Positions 1 through 5,874 of a DNA stretch of 7,358 nucleotides are shown piece by piece. Under the pieces are notes generated by a model. The model did not search any database. It saw only the letters and a list, made by a program, of their open reading frames with translations, and had not been told where the DNA came from. How positions within the stretch are numbered: the first letter of the stretch is position 1; the number at the start of each line of letters is the position of its first letter. Position numbers and translations under genes: made by a program. The DNA is from Nitrospirota bacterium (GTDB lineage: Bacteria; Nitrospirota; UBA9217), in assembly GCA_013334545.1 (NCBI GenBank), contig JAAXXJ010000144.1:1-7358 (forward strand). The letters run 5' to 3'.

Positions 1-322
1 TTTCAATGCATTTCATCTTATGAGTCATCTCAATAGCAAGTGGGTACAATCATAAGGATCTCGAACGAATTCGTGTTCCTACGAGGAAGCACATGTTGGT
101 TTTCTTTTTTCTGCACCCCGGTTCACAGGTCCGTGCAGGCATGCATTGCTGGTACTGTTTACAAGTTTATTCGAGCACCGCAGCACTTCCCCTCGCCCGA
201 AAAAAAGGGCTCGGCCGTGTCTGCCTGGCTTGGTGGTTTCATTGGCCATGACCCCTTTCGCATGCTTGTGCACAGACCTGTTCACGGGATGCAGGGGCCT
301 CTGGAAAAACGGATGCATAGGC
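1..322. other. Noncoding region downstream of the lipid kinase gene
   Basis: No convincing gene lies here. The open frames that cross it have no ribosome-binding site, have unconserved-looking compositions, and on the plus strand run into the antisense of the kinase gene. The left 120 bases are AT-rich and I see nothing specific in them. The right part holds the inverted-repeat structure listed separately at 121-285. A short GCCC/GGGC stem around an A-rich loop (195-210) lies inside that structure. There is no classical terminator (GC stem followed by a T run on the minus strand) just after the kinase stop codon. Confidence 0.6.
121..285. repeat. MITE-like inverted repeat with flanking 6-bp direct repeats
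   Basis: Left end AGGTCCGTGCA (127-137), followed one base later by GCATGC (139-144), is mirrored on the minus strand at the right end by AGGTCTGTGCA (279-269), followed three bases later by GCATGC (265-260). The 11-bp arms match at 10 of 11 positions. Immediately outside the arms, GTTCAC occurs in the same orientation on both sides (121-126 and 280-285). Terminal inverted repeats within a target-site duplication around 153 bp of noncoding DNA is the layout of a nonautonomous insertion element. In a minus-strand transcript the single mismatch becomes a U-G wobble, so the same structure could instead be a folded RNA 3' of the kinase gene. No transposase or similar copy is visible in the window. 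Confidence 0.35.
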
Positions 323-1216
323 CTATCCCGGGTAAAGCTTTCCGATGACCTTCAATGCCTTCGGGATGACCTCGATATCCAGCCTCGATGTGTCACCGCG
401 GTAGACCTCTCCATCCACATGCACCGGCACCGGCAGGGTGCTCTCGATGCGGAGCTTCGTCACCTGCCGCATCGAGGCATATCGCTCTACGCGGTCGAGC
501 GTGCCCTGGAACACCTTCGGCAGATGCCAGAGCAGCCGGGGGACGCTGATGGGCTTCACGAAGGTGACGTCGAGCAGGCCGTCATCAAGCTTCGCGTGCG
601 GCGTCAGCCTGAATCCGCCGCCGCAGGTGGTGCCGTTCCCGATGGTGAGTAGAAAGAGGTCCTGCGTCACCGTGCTCCCGCCGAGCGTGACCGTGAGCGG
701 CAGGGGCGAGTAGGTCCCGAGGGTCGTGATGAGCGCCATGACATAGCGGAACCGTCCGCTTGCCGGCCACCGGATGCCGTGGCTGTTGTGGTTCACCGCC
801 GCATCGAACCCGATGCCAACGACATTCACGAAGCAGAGGCCGTTGATAGTCCCCGCGTCGATGGTCCGCGTCCGGCCCGCAACGAGGCAGTCCACCGCCG
901 CTCGGACGTCGTTGGGAATGCCGAGGGACTTGATCAGATCGTTGCCCGAACCCGCCGGTCCAATGCCGAGCGGGGTTTCGCAGTCCAGCATGGCGCCCGC
1001 GATTTCATGGACGGTCCCGTCTCCGCCGATGGCCACGATGGCGTCGAAATCTTTGCATGAGCGGACCGCGATCTCAGCCGCGTGCTTTGGCGCGGCGGTG
1101 AACTCCAGGTCGAACTCAATATTCCGCTGTCCGAGCAGCTCGACGACGAGCGCGGCGATATGCCGGCTGCGGTGCGTGCCAGCAGCCGGATTCGCGATGA
1201 GCTTATATTTTTTCAT
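323..1216 (-). CDS. Diacylglycerol kinase-family lipid kinase (YegS/DgkB type)
   Basis: This 297-residue protein is a complete member of the DAGK_cat lipid kinase family, which transfers phosphate from ATP to a membrane lipid such as diacylglycerol, on the cytoplasmic face of the membrane. Visible motifs in order are an N-terminal NPAAG (residues 9-13), the nucleotide-binding GGDGT (64-68) followed by H-E-I, PAGSGNDL (87-94, normally P-x-GTGND), a TIGNG...GGGF stretch (191-202), the LDDGLLDV signature (210-217) and HVDGE near the C terminus (266-270). Length is normal for the family. The ATG is well supported because MKKYKLIANPAAG is the expected first strand of the fold. No Shine-Dalgarno sequence precedes it, and a strong promoter ends nine bases upstream, so translation is probably leaderless. 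The exact lipid substrate (diacylglycerol, phosphatidylglycerol or another) cannot be read from the sequence. It is separated by 174 bp from the upstream DUF2127 gene and appears to be its own transcription unit. Confidence 0.93.
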   Translation of the reverse strand: MKKYKLIANPAAGTHRSRHIAALVVELLGQRNIEFDLEFTAAPKHAAEIAVRSCKDFDAIVAIGGDGTVHEIAGAMLDCETPLGIGPAGSGNDLIKSLGIPNDVRAAVDCLVAGRTRTIDAGTINGLCFVNVVGIGFDAAVNHNSHGIRWPASGRFRYVMALITTLGTYSPLPLTVTLGGSTVTQDLFLLTIGNGTTCGGGFRLTPHAKLDDGLLDVTFVKPISVPRLLWHLPKVFQGTLDRVERYASMRQVTKLRIESTLPVPVHVDGEVYRGDTSRLDIEVIPKALKVIGKLYPG

Positions 1217-1225
1217 GCAGGTGAC

Positions 1226-1254
1226 ATTATAGGGGGCCGATCAAGGCAAGTCAA
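1226..1254 (-). promoter_or_regulatory. Sigma-70-type promoter of the lipid kinase gene
   Basis: Read on the minus strand, TTGACT (1254-1249, five of six matches to TTGACA) is followed after exactly 17 bases by a perfect TATAAT (1231-1226). The kinase ATG begins only nine bases further on, at 1216. The expected start of transcription, about seven bases past the -10 box, falls at 1219-1216, leaving an untranslated leader of zero to three bases. Confidence 0.8.
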
Positions 1255-1260
1255 ATGCGC

Positions 1261-1297
1261 GCAGGGCTGGCGGTCACGCGGTATCGCCCTGCAGGGC
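1261..1297. repeat. Overlapping inverted repeats upstream of the kinase promoter
   Basis: GCAGGGC occurs at 1261-1267 and again at 1291-1297, with its complement GCCCTGC at 1286-1292. The last two form a perfect 12-bp palindrome, GCCCTGCAGGGC (1286-1297). The complement can pair with either copy. The block ends six bases upstream of the -35 box of the kinase promoter, a position suited to an activator or repressor site, though no protein can be named. It could also be a chance palindrome in GC-rich DNA. Confidence 0.35.
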
Positions 1298-1390
1298 ACG
1301 TTAATCCACTTTTCGCGATGACGCATAACCCCAGGCCGGGAAGCCGGCTGCAACGTAACGCGGGATGTTCTGACAACAATGATTGCATGT

Positions 1391-1846
1391 CTACTTCCTT
1401 GATTGTCGTAACGCGGTTCCCAGCAGCGCCACGACCGTCACATTGACGATGAATATCGTGAGCTTAATTGTTGTCACCCCGAGGACGAGCTCATATATTT
1501 CAACAGGGATGTACATGCCTCCCGTAAGAAAACCGAACCATTCAGCCCACTGCCGATGATACCACAGCCCGTAGGCTTCAGCGAAGCGGACCAGGGCATA
1601 CAGGAGCGCGGACAGGGCAAGCACTAAAAGCTGAGGATCGGTGATATGATCGATGAAATCGATGAATATCGTCGGATAATGTCTGGCGGGATTGAGATGG
1701 AGGTGGCGAACAATTTGCTCTGAGACCGCGTGGAGGTCTTTGTGGATGAATACCAGCAGGCCAAACCCTGTGATGAGAACGATCGCTCCTTTTGCCGCTT
1801 CGAACACCGCTGCGATATGGATATAATCTTCTGAATGTTTGGTCAT
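1391..1846 (-). CDS. DUF2127 family integral membrane protein
   Basis: This 151-residue hydrophobic protein belongs to the DUF2127 family of small membrane proteins, whose biochemical function is unknown. Family-like features are FEAAKGAIVL at the start of the first helix (residues 15-24), RFAEAYGLWYHRQWAEWF (87-104) and the GGMYIPVEIYEL stretch (109-120). Four membrane helices can be drawn at about residues 15-35, 70-90, 103-122 and 125-145. The histidine-rich segment between helices 1 and 2 (H35, H39, H48, H50, H56, H67) is a visible peculiarity. I chose the ATG at 1846 because it precedes the conserved part directly and has AGGA ten bases upstream. An in-frame ATG at 1891 would add a 15-residue polar, unconserved-looking tail. 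The gene follows the Mg2+ ATPase after 155 bp with a probable terminator between them, so it is probably not strictly in that operon. Family assignment is fairly firm, function open. Confidence 0.82.
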   Translation of the reverse strand: MTKHSEDYIHIAAVFEAAKGAIVLITGFGLLVFIHKDLHAVSEQIVRHLHLNPARHYPTIFIDFIDHITDPQLLVLALSALLYALVRFAEAYGLWYHRQWAEWFGFLTGGMYIPVEIYELVLGVTTIKLTIFIVNVTVVALLGTALRQSRK

Positions 1847-1950
1847 GGTATTCTTTTCCTGACCTTGGGGAGAAGGAACCGTCTCCTGCATCGATGTTTG
1901 CTTCTGCCTGTTATTGGCGACCCTCCCCGCGTCTCCCCCTTCACCGCTTT

Positions 1951-1990
1951 AAAAATGCATTCCGGGCATTTCCCTCTATTTTTGCCGGAA
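1951..1990 (-). terminator. Probable rho-independent terminator of the Mg2+ ATPase gene
   Basis: On the minus strand, 12 bases past the ATPase stop codon, TTCCGGCA (1990-1983) pairs with TGCCCGGAA (1968-1960) with one bulged C, around a 14-base A/G-rich loop. Four bases after the stem comes a run of five T (1955-1951). Position and direction fit an intrinsic terminator. The long loop, the bulge and the short, slightly displaced T run make it weaker than a textbook one. Confidence 0.5.
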
Positions 1991-2001
1991 AACGTAATCC
2001 G

Positions 2002-4551
2002 TTATGATTCGGCAAAACGGCGAAAGAACCACTGTTTGATCCCTTCCACTGCATAGAGATAGAAAAACACCAGCCCGGCCAGGATCGCATAGAATGATAC
2101 GGGCGGCGGCACAAATCCGAAATACCTGCCAAGCGGTGTGAACGGAAGTACCACTGCAAGGGATACGGTCAAAAGAGAACAGAGCATAAGCCGCATGTTC
2201 GGACGGCTTTTGAATGGATTCCGGCGGGTGCGGATGATGAAAATAACGAGCACCTGCGTTGCCATGGACTCGATGAACCAGCCGGTATGAAAAAGCTTCT
2301 CTCCGGCATGGAACACGTGCAGCATGATGTAAAAGGTGAGGAAGTCGAAGAAAGAGCTTACCGGCCCTACGGAGAGCATGAAGTTGCGGATGAACTTCAT
2401 GTTCCAGTGCCGAGGATGGGCGAGATACTCTTCATCGACGCTGTCAAGCGGGATGGGGATCTCGGACACATCGTAGAGAAGGTTGTTCAGCAGGATCTGG
2501 ACCGGCAGCATGGGAAGAAAGGGGATGAAGAGGGTCGCCCCGGCCATGCTGAACATGTTGCCGAAGTTCGAGCTCGTTCCCATCATGATGTACTTCATGA
2601 TATTGCCAAAGGTGCGCCTGCCTTCAAGCACGCCTTCGTAGAGCACATGCAGGTCCCGCTCCAGAAGGATCATCTCCGCAGCACCCTTTGCCACGTCCAC
2701 GGCGCTGTCCACGGAAATGCCGATATCGGCGGAATGGAGAGAAGGCGCATCATTGATCCCGTCGCCGAGATAGCCTACCACGCGGCCGCGCCGCTTCAGG
2801 GCCAGGATGACCCGGTTCTTCTGCGCGGGGTTGACACGGCAGAACAGGTTCACATCCTCTACCCGCGCCGATAATGCCTGTTCATCCATTCCTTGGATTT
2901 CCGTGCCGGTCAGCACCCCCGTGATGGGGAGGCCGAGCTTCTCGCAGATATGCCTGGTCACGATCTCATTGTCGCCGGTCACGACCTTGACCGCCACGCC
3001 CACCCCGGCAAGCGCGGACAGCGCCTCTGCAGCGCTCTCCTTCGGCGGATCGAGGAATGCGGCGAAACCGGCAAAGACCAGCTCCGTTTCGTCGCTCACG
3101 ACAGCGTGAGGATGATCGGGCCCCTCCCGCCTCCAGGCGATCCCCAGCACGCGGAAGCCGTCTCTCCCCAGCTCTTCGTAGAGTGCCCGGACCCTTGCAG
3201 AGGCAGCATCGTCGAACGGCTGCGGGTTCTGCTCGCCCTGTTCCTCATACAGGGTCGAGAGACGAAGGATGTCCTCCGGAGCGCCTTTGACCGCAAGGAG
3301 CCTGTATTGACCATTATCGATGAGCACAGAGACCCGGCGGCGCTCAAAATCGAAGGGGACCTCGTCGATCTTGCGCCAGCCTGTCGCGTCGATCTCCCTG
3401 TGCTCGAGGATGGCATCATCCATCGGGCTCTTGAGCCCGGTCTCGAAGAAGCTGTTCAGATAGGCCAGTTCAAGCACGCGGCTGCTGTCGCGGCCACGGC
3501 TGTCAACGTGGCGCTCGAGCCGTATACGAGCCTCGGTGAGCGTGCCGGTCTTGTCCGTACACAACACATCCATGCTCCCCAGGTTATGGATGGATTCGAG
3601 CCTCTTAACGATCACCTTTTTTCCGGCCATACGCATTGCGCCCCGGGCCAATGTCACGGAAACGATCATGGGCAGAAGCTCGGGGGTGAGGCCAACAGCG
3701 AGCGCAACGGCAAAGAGGAACGATTCGAGCCATGGCCGATGGAAGAAGGCATTGACGAAAAGGACGAACAGCACGAGGAGTACCGTGAACCGCATGATGA
3801 GCATGCCGAAGCGCTGGGTGCCCTGTTCGAACGAGGTGGGAGGCGCCTTGGTGGTGAGCGTGTCTGAGATCTCACCCAGGGCGGTGTTCGGCCCGGTCCG
3901 GCAAATGAGCACCGTGGCCGAGCCGCTCACCACGGACGTACCCATGAACACGGCATTCGCCGCATCGGCCATGTCTCGTTCGTCTTCAGCAAGGTCGCGC
4001 GGCACCTTTTCCAGTGGATAGGATTCCCCGGTCAGGAGCGCCTGGTTGACAAAGAAGTCCTTGGCCTCCAGCACCCGTCCGTCGCCAGGGACACGGTCGC
4101 CTGCGGAAAGAAGGACCACATCGCCCGGCGCCAGCGTTGCCGCGGGAACTTCAATGCTCTTCCCGTCGCGCAGCACCTGGACGCGGATTGCCACTGACTG
4201 GCGAAGATCTTCCGCTGCCCTGCCCGCTCGGTGCTCCTGGATGAAATCCAGGGTCACGCTCATGACCACGATGGAGCTGATGATCAGGAAGCTGGCCACA
4301 TCTCCGGTGAACGCGGACACTGCACTGGCGCAAAGGAGGATGATAACGAGGGGATTTTTGAACCGGGCGAGGAATTGAATAAAAAGCGCGCGCTTCTTCG
4401 GCGGCCGCAGCATGTTCGGGCCGGCCTGCTTCAGCCGGTCGGCTGCTTCGCTGCTTGAGAGACCGGAAGGGGCGGCGTTCACCAGTTTCAGGAGCTCGGG
4501 AAGGGATCGCCGCCAGAAAACTGTCCTCTCGCTCGAGGGAGAAACGGTCAT
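2002..4551 (-). CDS. mgtA: Mg2+-importing P-type ATPase (P-IIIB, MgtA/MgtB type)
   Basis: This 849-residue protein is a P-type ATPase that uses ATP to bring Mg2+ into the cell across the inner membrane. The catalytic machinery is intact: TGES of the actuator domain (residues 174-177), the phosphorylated aspartate D333 in DKTGTLT (333-339), KGAPE of the nucleotide-binding domain (422-426), DPPK (501-504), TGDN (525-528) and the hinge motif GDGIND (596-601). VGLTPELLPMIV in helix 4 (286-297) and NNLLYDVSEIPIPLDSVDEE in the C-terminal membrane domain (689-708) are characteristic of the MgtA/MgtB group rather than Ca2+ or heavy-metal pumps. Ten helices fit, at about 64-83, 86-104, 250-270, 276-298, 653-675, 676-695, 720-745, 758-773, 788-804 and 817-840. 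It is somewhat shorter than the enterobacterial MgtA (about 900), mainly at the N terminus. Start: ATG at 4551 with AGAGG five bases upstream, which can be masked by a hairpin. It lies 80 nt after the 4Fe-4S gene, perhaps co-transcribed. No M-box or mgtL-like leader is visible. Confidence 0.93.
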   Translation of the reverse strand: MTVSPSSERTVFWRRSLPELLKLVNAAPSGLSSSEAADRLKQAGPNMLRPPKKRALFIQFLARFKNPLVIILLCASAVSAFTGDVASFLIISSIVVMSVTLDFIQEHRAGRAAEDLRQSVAIRVQVLRDGKSIEVPAATLAPGDVVLLSAGDRVPGDGRVLEAKDFFVNQALLTGESYPLEKVPRDLAEDERDMADAANAVFMGTSVVSGSATVLICRTGPNTALGEISDTLTTKAPPTSFEQGTQRFGMLIMRFTVLLVLFVLFVNAFFHRPWLESFLFAVALAVGLTPELLPMIVSVTLARGAMRMAGKKVIVKRLESIHNLGSMDVLCTDKTGTLTEARIRLERHVDSRGRDSSRVLELAYLNSFFETGLKSPMDDAILEHREIDATGWRKIDEVPFDFERRRVSVLIDNGQYRLLAVKGAPEDILRLSTLYEEQGEQNPQPFDDAASARVRALYEELGRDGFRVLGIAWRREGPDHPHAVVSDETELVFAGFAAFLDPPKESAAEALSALAGVGVAVKVVTGDNEIVTRHICEKLGLPITGVLTGTEIQGMDEQALSARVEDVNLFCRVNPAQKNRVILALKRRGRVVGYLGDGINDAPSLHSADIGISVDSAVDVAKGAAEMILLERDLHVLYEGVLEGRRTFGNIMKYIMMGTSSNFGNMFSMAGATLFIPFLPMLPVQILLNNLLYDVSEIPIPLDSVDEEYLAHPRHWNMKFIRNFMLSVGPVSSFFDFLTFYIMLHVFHAGEKLFHTGWFIESMATQVLVIFIIRTRRNPFKSRPNMRLMLCSLLTVSLAVVLPFTPLGRYFGFVPPPVSFYAILAGLVFFYLYAVEGIKQWFFRRFAES

Positions 4552-4574
4552 GCATTCCTCTCAGAGTTCAGAGG
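4552..4574 (-). promoter_or_regulatory. Hairpin covering the mgtA ribosome-binding site
   Basis: On the minus strand CCTCT (4574-4570) can pair perfectly with AGAGG (4561-4557) around an eight-base loop. AGAGG is the Shine-Dalgarno sequence, five bases ahead of the ATG at 4551, so the stem would hide it. The stem is short and its stability modest. A regulatory effect on translation is an inference. Confidence 0.4.
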
Positions 4575-4582
4575 TAACAATC

Positions 4583-4599
4583 GTATAAAATAACTATAC
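4583..4599. promoter_or_regulatory. Interrupted palindrome with -10-like boxes upstream of mgtA
   Basis: GTATAAAATAACTATAC has perfect 5-bp arms (GTATA 4583-4587, TATAC 4595-4599) around seven bases, in the only AT-rich stretch between the two GC-rich genes. On the minus strand it contains TATAGT (4598-4593) and TTATAC (4588-4583), either of which could serve as a -10 box for mgtA, giving a leader of roughly 25-35 bases that includes the hairpin at 4552-4574. No good -35 box is seen, so any promoter here would be weak or activator-dependent. Confidence 0.3.
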
Positions 4600-4631
4600 C
4601 ATTTTGGAAATTGTTCTGTGGACGCGTTTGC

Positions 4632-5783
4632 TCACTGCTTCATCTTCAACGCCACCTTCAGGACCATCGTCAGCTGTCCAATGGTCCCCTTCTTGTTCGC
4701 TATGATCTCGTCGTTGAGCGCTTCCTCGTCCTTCGGAGGGGCCGTCTCAGACGCCTTCTTGTTCAGCCGGACCGCCTTCGACGGGCAGGTGGGGACGCAG
4801 AGGCCGCAGCCGATGCACCTGCTCAGGTTTACCTGCGCCTCTCCCGACGGGCCGGTCAACGTGATCGCGTTGACCTGGCAACGGGAAACACAGGTGCCGC
4901 AATGAACGCATGCAGCTGAAGATACTTCGGCCTGGTAGTTGCTCGACCAGAAGTCGACCGGATGGGGCAGGAACTTCTGGTATGACAGCATGCCGCAGCA
5001 GCAGCCGCAGCAGGAGCAAATGAACTCGGGCTGGCGGGTGTTGGCGGGCTGCAGGACGAGGCCGTCCTCCTCGTTCCGTTGGATGATCGCCAGCACCTCG
5101 TCCCGGGTCACCTCTCGGCAGTGCTTGCGGCGCAGGACCATCTTTGCCATATCGCCGAAGGCGAGGCACGTTTCTTCACGGGAGGTCTTCTTGCACGGTC
5201 TGCCCTTCATTGCCTCGCTCCTGCGGCAGATGCAGGGAAGCACGACGAAAGGTCCGGGGGAGTTCTGGACGATTGAGCGGACCTGGTCATACGTGGCAAC
5301 GTGGTGCTCCACTGGAATGCTCTTGTTGATGGGAATGGTCCGCATTTGGGATGGTTTGACCGATACGAAGGACCTCCCGAAGCTGAGGACCTTGCTGAAA
5401 TAGGCATCGGCGTCCGCCAGGAATTCCGGCGAGGGATTGCCGTCCTGGCATTCGTACATGCCGACCACCAGCGGCAGGACATACCAGTGGCTGATCCCGT
5501 TTTTCTCCTTCCATCCGATGGCGCCTTTCGTAAACATGCTGTCGAGGAGGCTTGCGGTCTGTGCCGAGAAAAAATCGGCTGCGGCACGTTCCATGATCTG
5601 CTCTGTGGGGGACGGCTTGTAGGTAAGGTGCAAGGCAAGCTTCGCTTCGTCAGGCGTGAAGAGCCGCTTGAGCAGACGGATGTCTGCGCCCGACCAGGTC
5701 GACGGAAACCCGATCGCCTGTTCATCGAGATGCTGCTGCAGGATGCGGTAGATGCTTTCGTCAGAAGTCATGCGGTCGGTCAT
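4632..5783 (-). CDS. Cysteine-rich 4Fe-4S dicluster ferredoxin-like protein
   Basis: This 383-residue, apparently soluble protein contains 20 cysteines and is built for electron transfer. Residues 1-100 look like a small helical or winged-helix-like domain (LLKRLFTPDEAKLALHLT at 37-54), a type found fused to ferredoxins in anaerobes. Next come C-I-C-R at 184-187 with C197 and C206 (ETCLAFGDMA), a possible first metal site, then a cysteine cluster, CSCCGCCCG (256-264). The C terminus holds two standard 4Fe-4S motifs: C292-x2-C295-x2-C298-x3-C302 and C323-x2-C326-x2-C329-x3-C333-P, expected to exchange their fourth ligands as in bacterial ferredoxins. The tail (346-383) is charged, then amphipathic. 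Partner and reaction are unknown. I know similar proteins from sulfate- and metal-reducing lineages only as uncharacterised 4Fe-4S proteins. Start: ATG at 5783 or ATG at 5771 (residue 5). Neither has a clear Shine-Dalgarno sequence. No signal peptide is seen. Confidence 0.85.
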   Translation of the reverse strand: MTDRMTSDESIYRILQQHLDEQAIGFPSTWSGADIRLLKRLFTPDEAKLALHLTYKPSPTEQIMERAAADFFSAQTASLLDSMFTKGAIGWKEKNGISHWYVLPLVVGMYECQDGNPSPEFLADADAYFSKVLSFGRSFVSVKPSQMRTIPINKSIPVEHHVATYDQVRSIVQNSPGPFVVLPCICRRSEAMKGRPCKKTSREETCLAFGDMAKMVLRRKHCREVTRDEVLAIIQRNEEDGLVLQPANTRQPEFICSCCGCCCGMLSYQKFLPHPVDFWSSNYQAEVSSAACVHCGTCVSRCQVNAITLTGPSGEAQVNLSRCIGCGLCVPTCPSKAVRLNKKASETAPPKDEEALNDEIIANKKGTIGQLTMVLKVALKMKQ

Positions 5784-5814
5784 ACTGCATAAAGGAATGA
5801 ATAACTATGCATTG

Positions 5815-5867
5815 AACCATTGGGGCGCTGACGCGCCGACCTTGGCGCGTCGCTGTAGCGCCAGGTT
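5815..5867. repeat. Long GC-rich bulged hairpin between the KAP and 4Fe-4S genes
   Basis: On the plus strand the nested arms are AACC (5815-5818) with GGTT (5864-5867), GGCGCT (5824-5829) with AGCGCC (5857-5862), and GACGCGCC (5830-5837) with GGCGCGTC (5844-5851), around the loop GACCTT (5838-5843). Five unpaired bases bulge on each side at different levels (5819-5823 and 5852-5856). All 18 paired positions are perfect. No T run follows on the minus strand, so it is not a textbook terminator for the KAP gene, although it begins only eight bases after that stop codon. A REP-like intergenic palindrome, an mRNA 3'-end stabiliser or an element boundary are the alternatives. Confidence 0.55.
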
Positions 5868-5872
5868 GGCTC
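5864..5872 (+). repeat. Left copy of a 9-bp inverted repeat flanking the KAP gene
   Basis: GGTTGGCTC here is the exact reverse complement of GAGCCAACC at 7242-7250. The copies lie just outside the two ends of the KAP reading frame: two bases beyond the stop codon and eleven bases upstream of the ATG. Its first four bases also form the outer arm of the GC-rich hairpin. Confidence 0.4.
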
Positions 5873-5874
5873 TT

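Noticed and set aside
195..210. Terminator of the kinase gene at the GCCC/GGGC stem
   Set aside because: The stem is only four pairs, and the homopolymer is in the loop and not after the stem.
40..348. Small plus-strand gene at the left end
   Set aside because: It starts with GTG without a Shine-Dalgarno sequence, runs through the inverted-repeat structure and into the antisense of the kinase gene, and its product resembles nothing.
1335..1348. Terminator of the DUF2127 gene
   Set aside because: GCCGG-GAAG-CCGGC is a neat 5-bp stem, but on the minus strand it is followed by GGGGTTATG, not a T run, so intrinsic termination is not supported.
1847..1891. N-terminal extension of the DUF2127 protein from the upstream ATG
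   Set aside because: The added 15 residues are polar and outside the conserved domain, and the Shine-Dalgarno sequence serving the ATG at 1846 lies inside this stretch.
2893..3867. Long plus-strand open frame of 324 codons (and another at 2287-2874) antisense to mgtA
   Set aside because: They mirror the codon periodicity of the GC-rich ATPase gene, have no recognisable domain, and lack a ribosome-binding site. The ATPase frame is unambiguous.
4552..4631. M-box riboswitch upstream of mgtA
   Set aside because: The gap of 80 bases is too short for the known M-box fold, and no matching conserved elements are seen.
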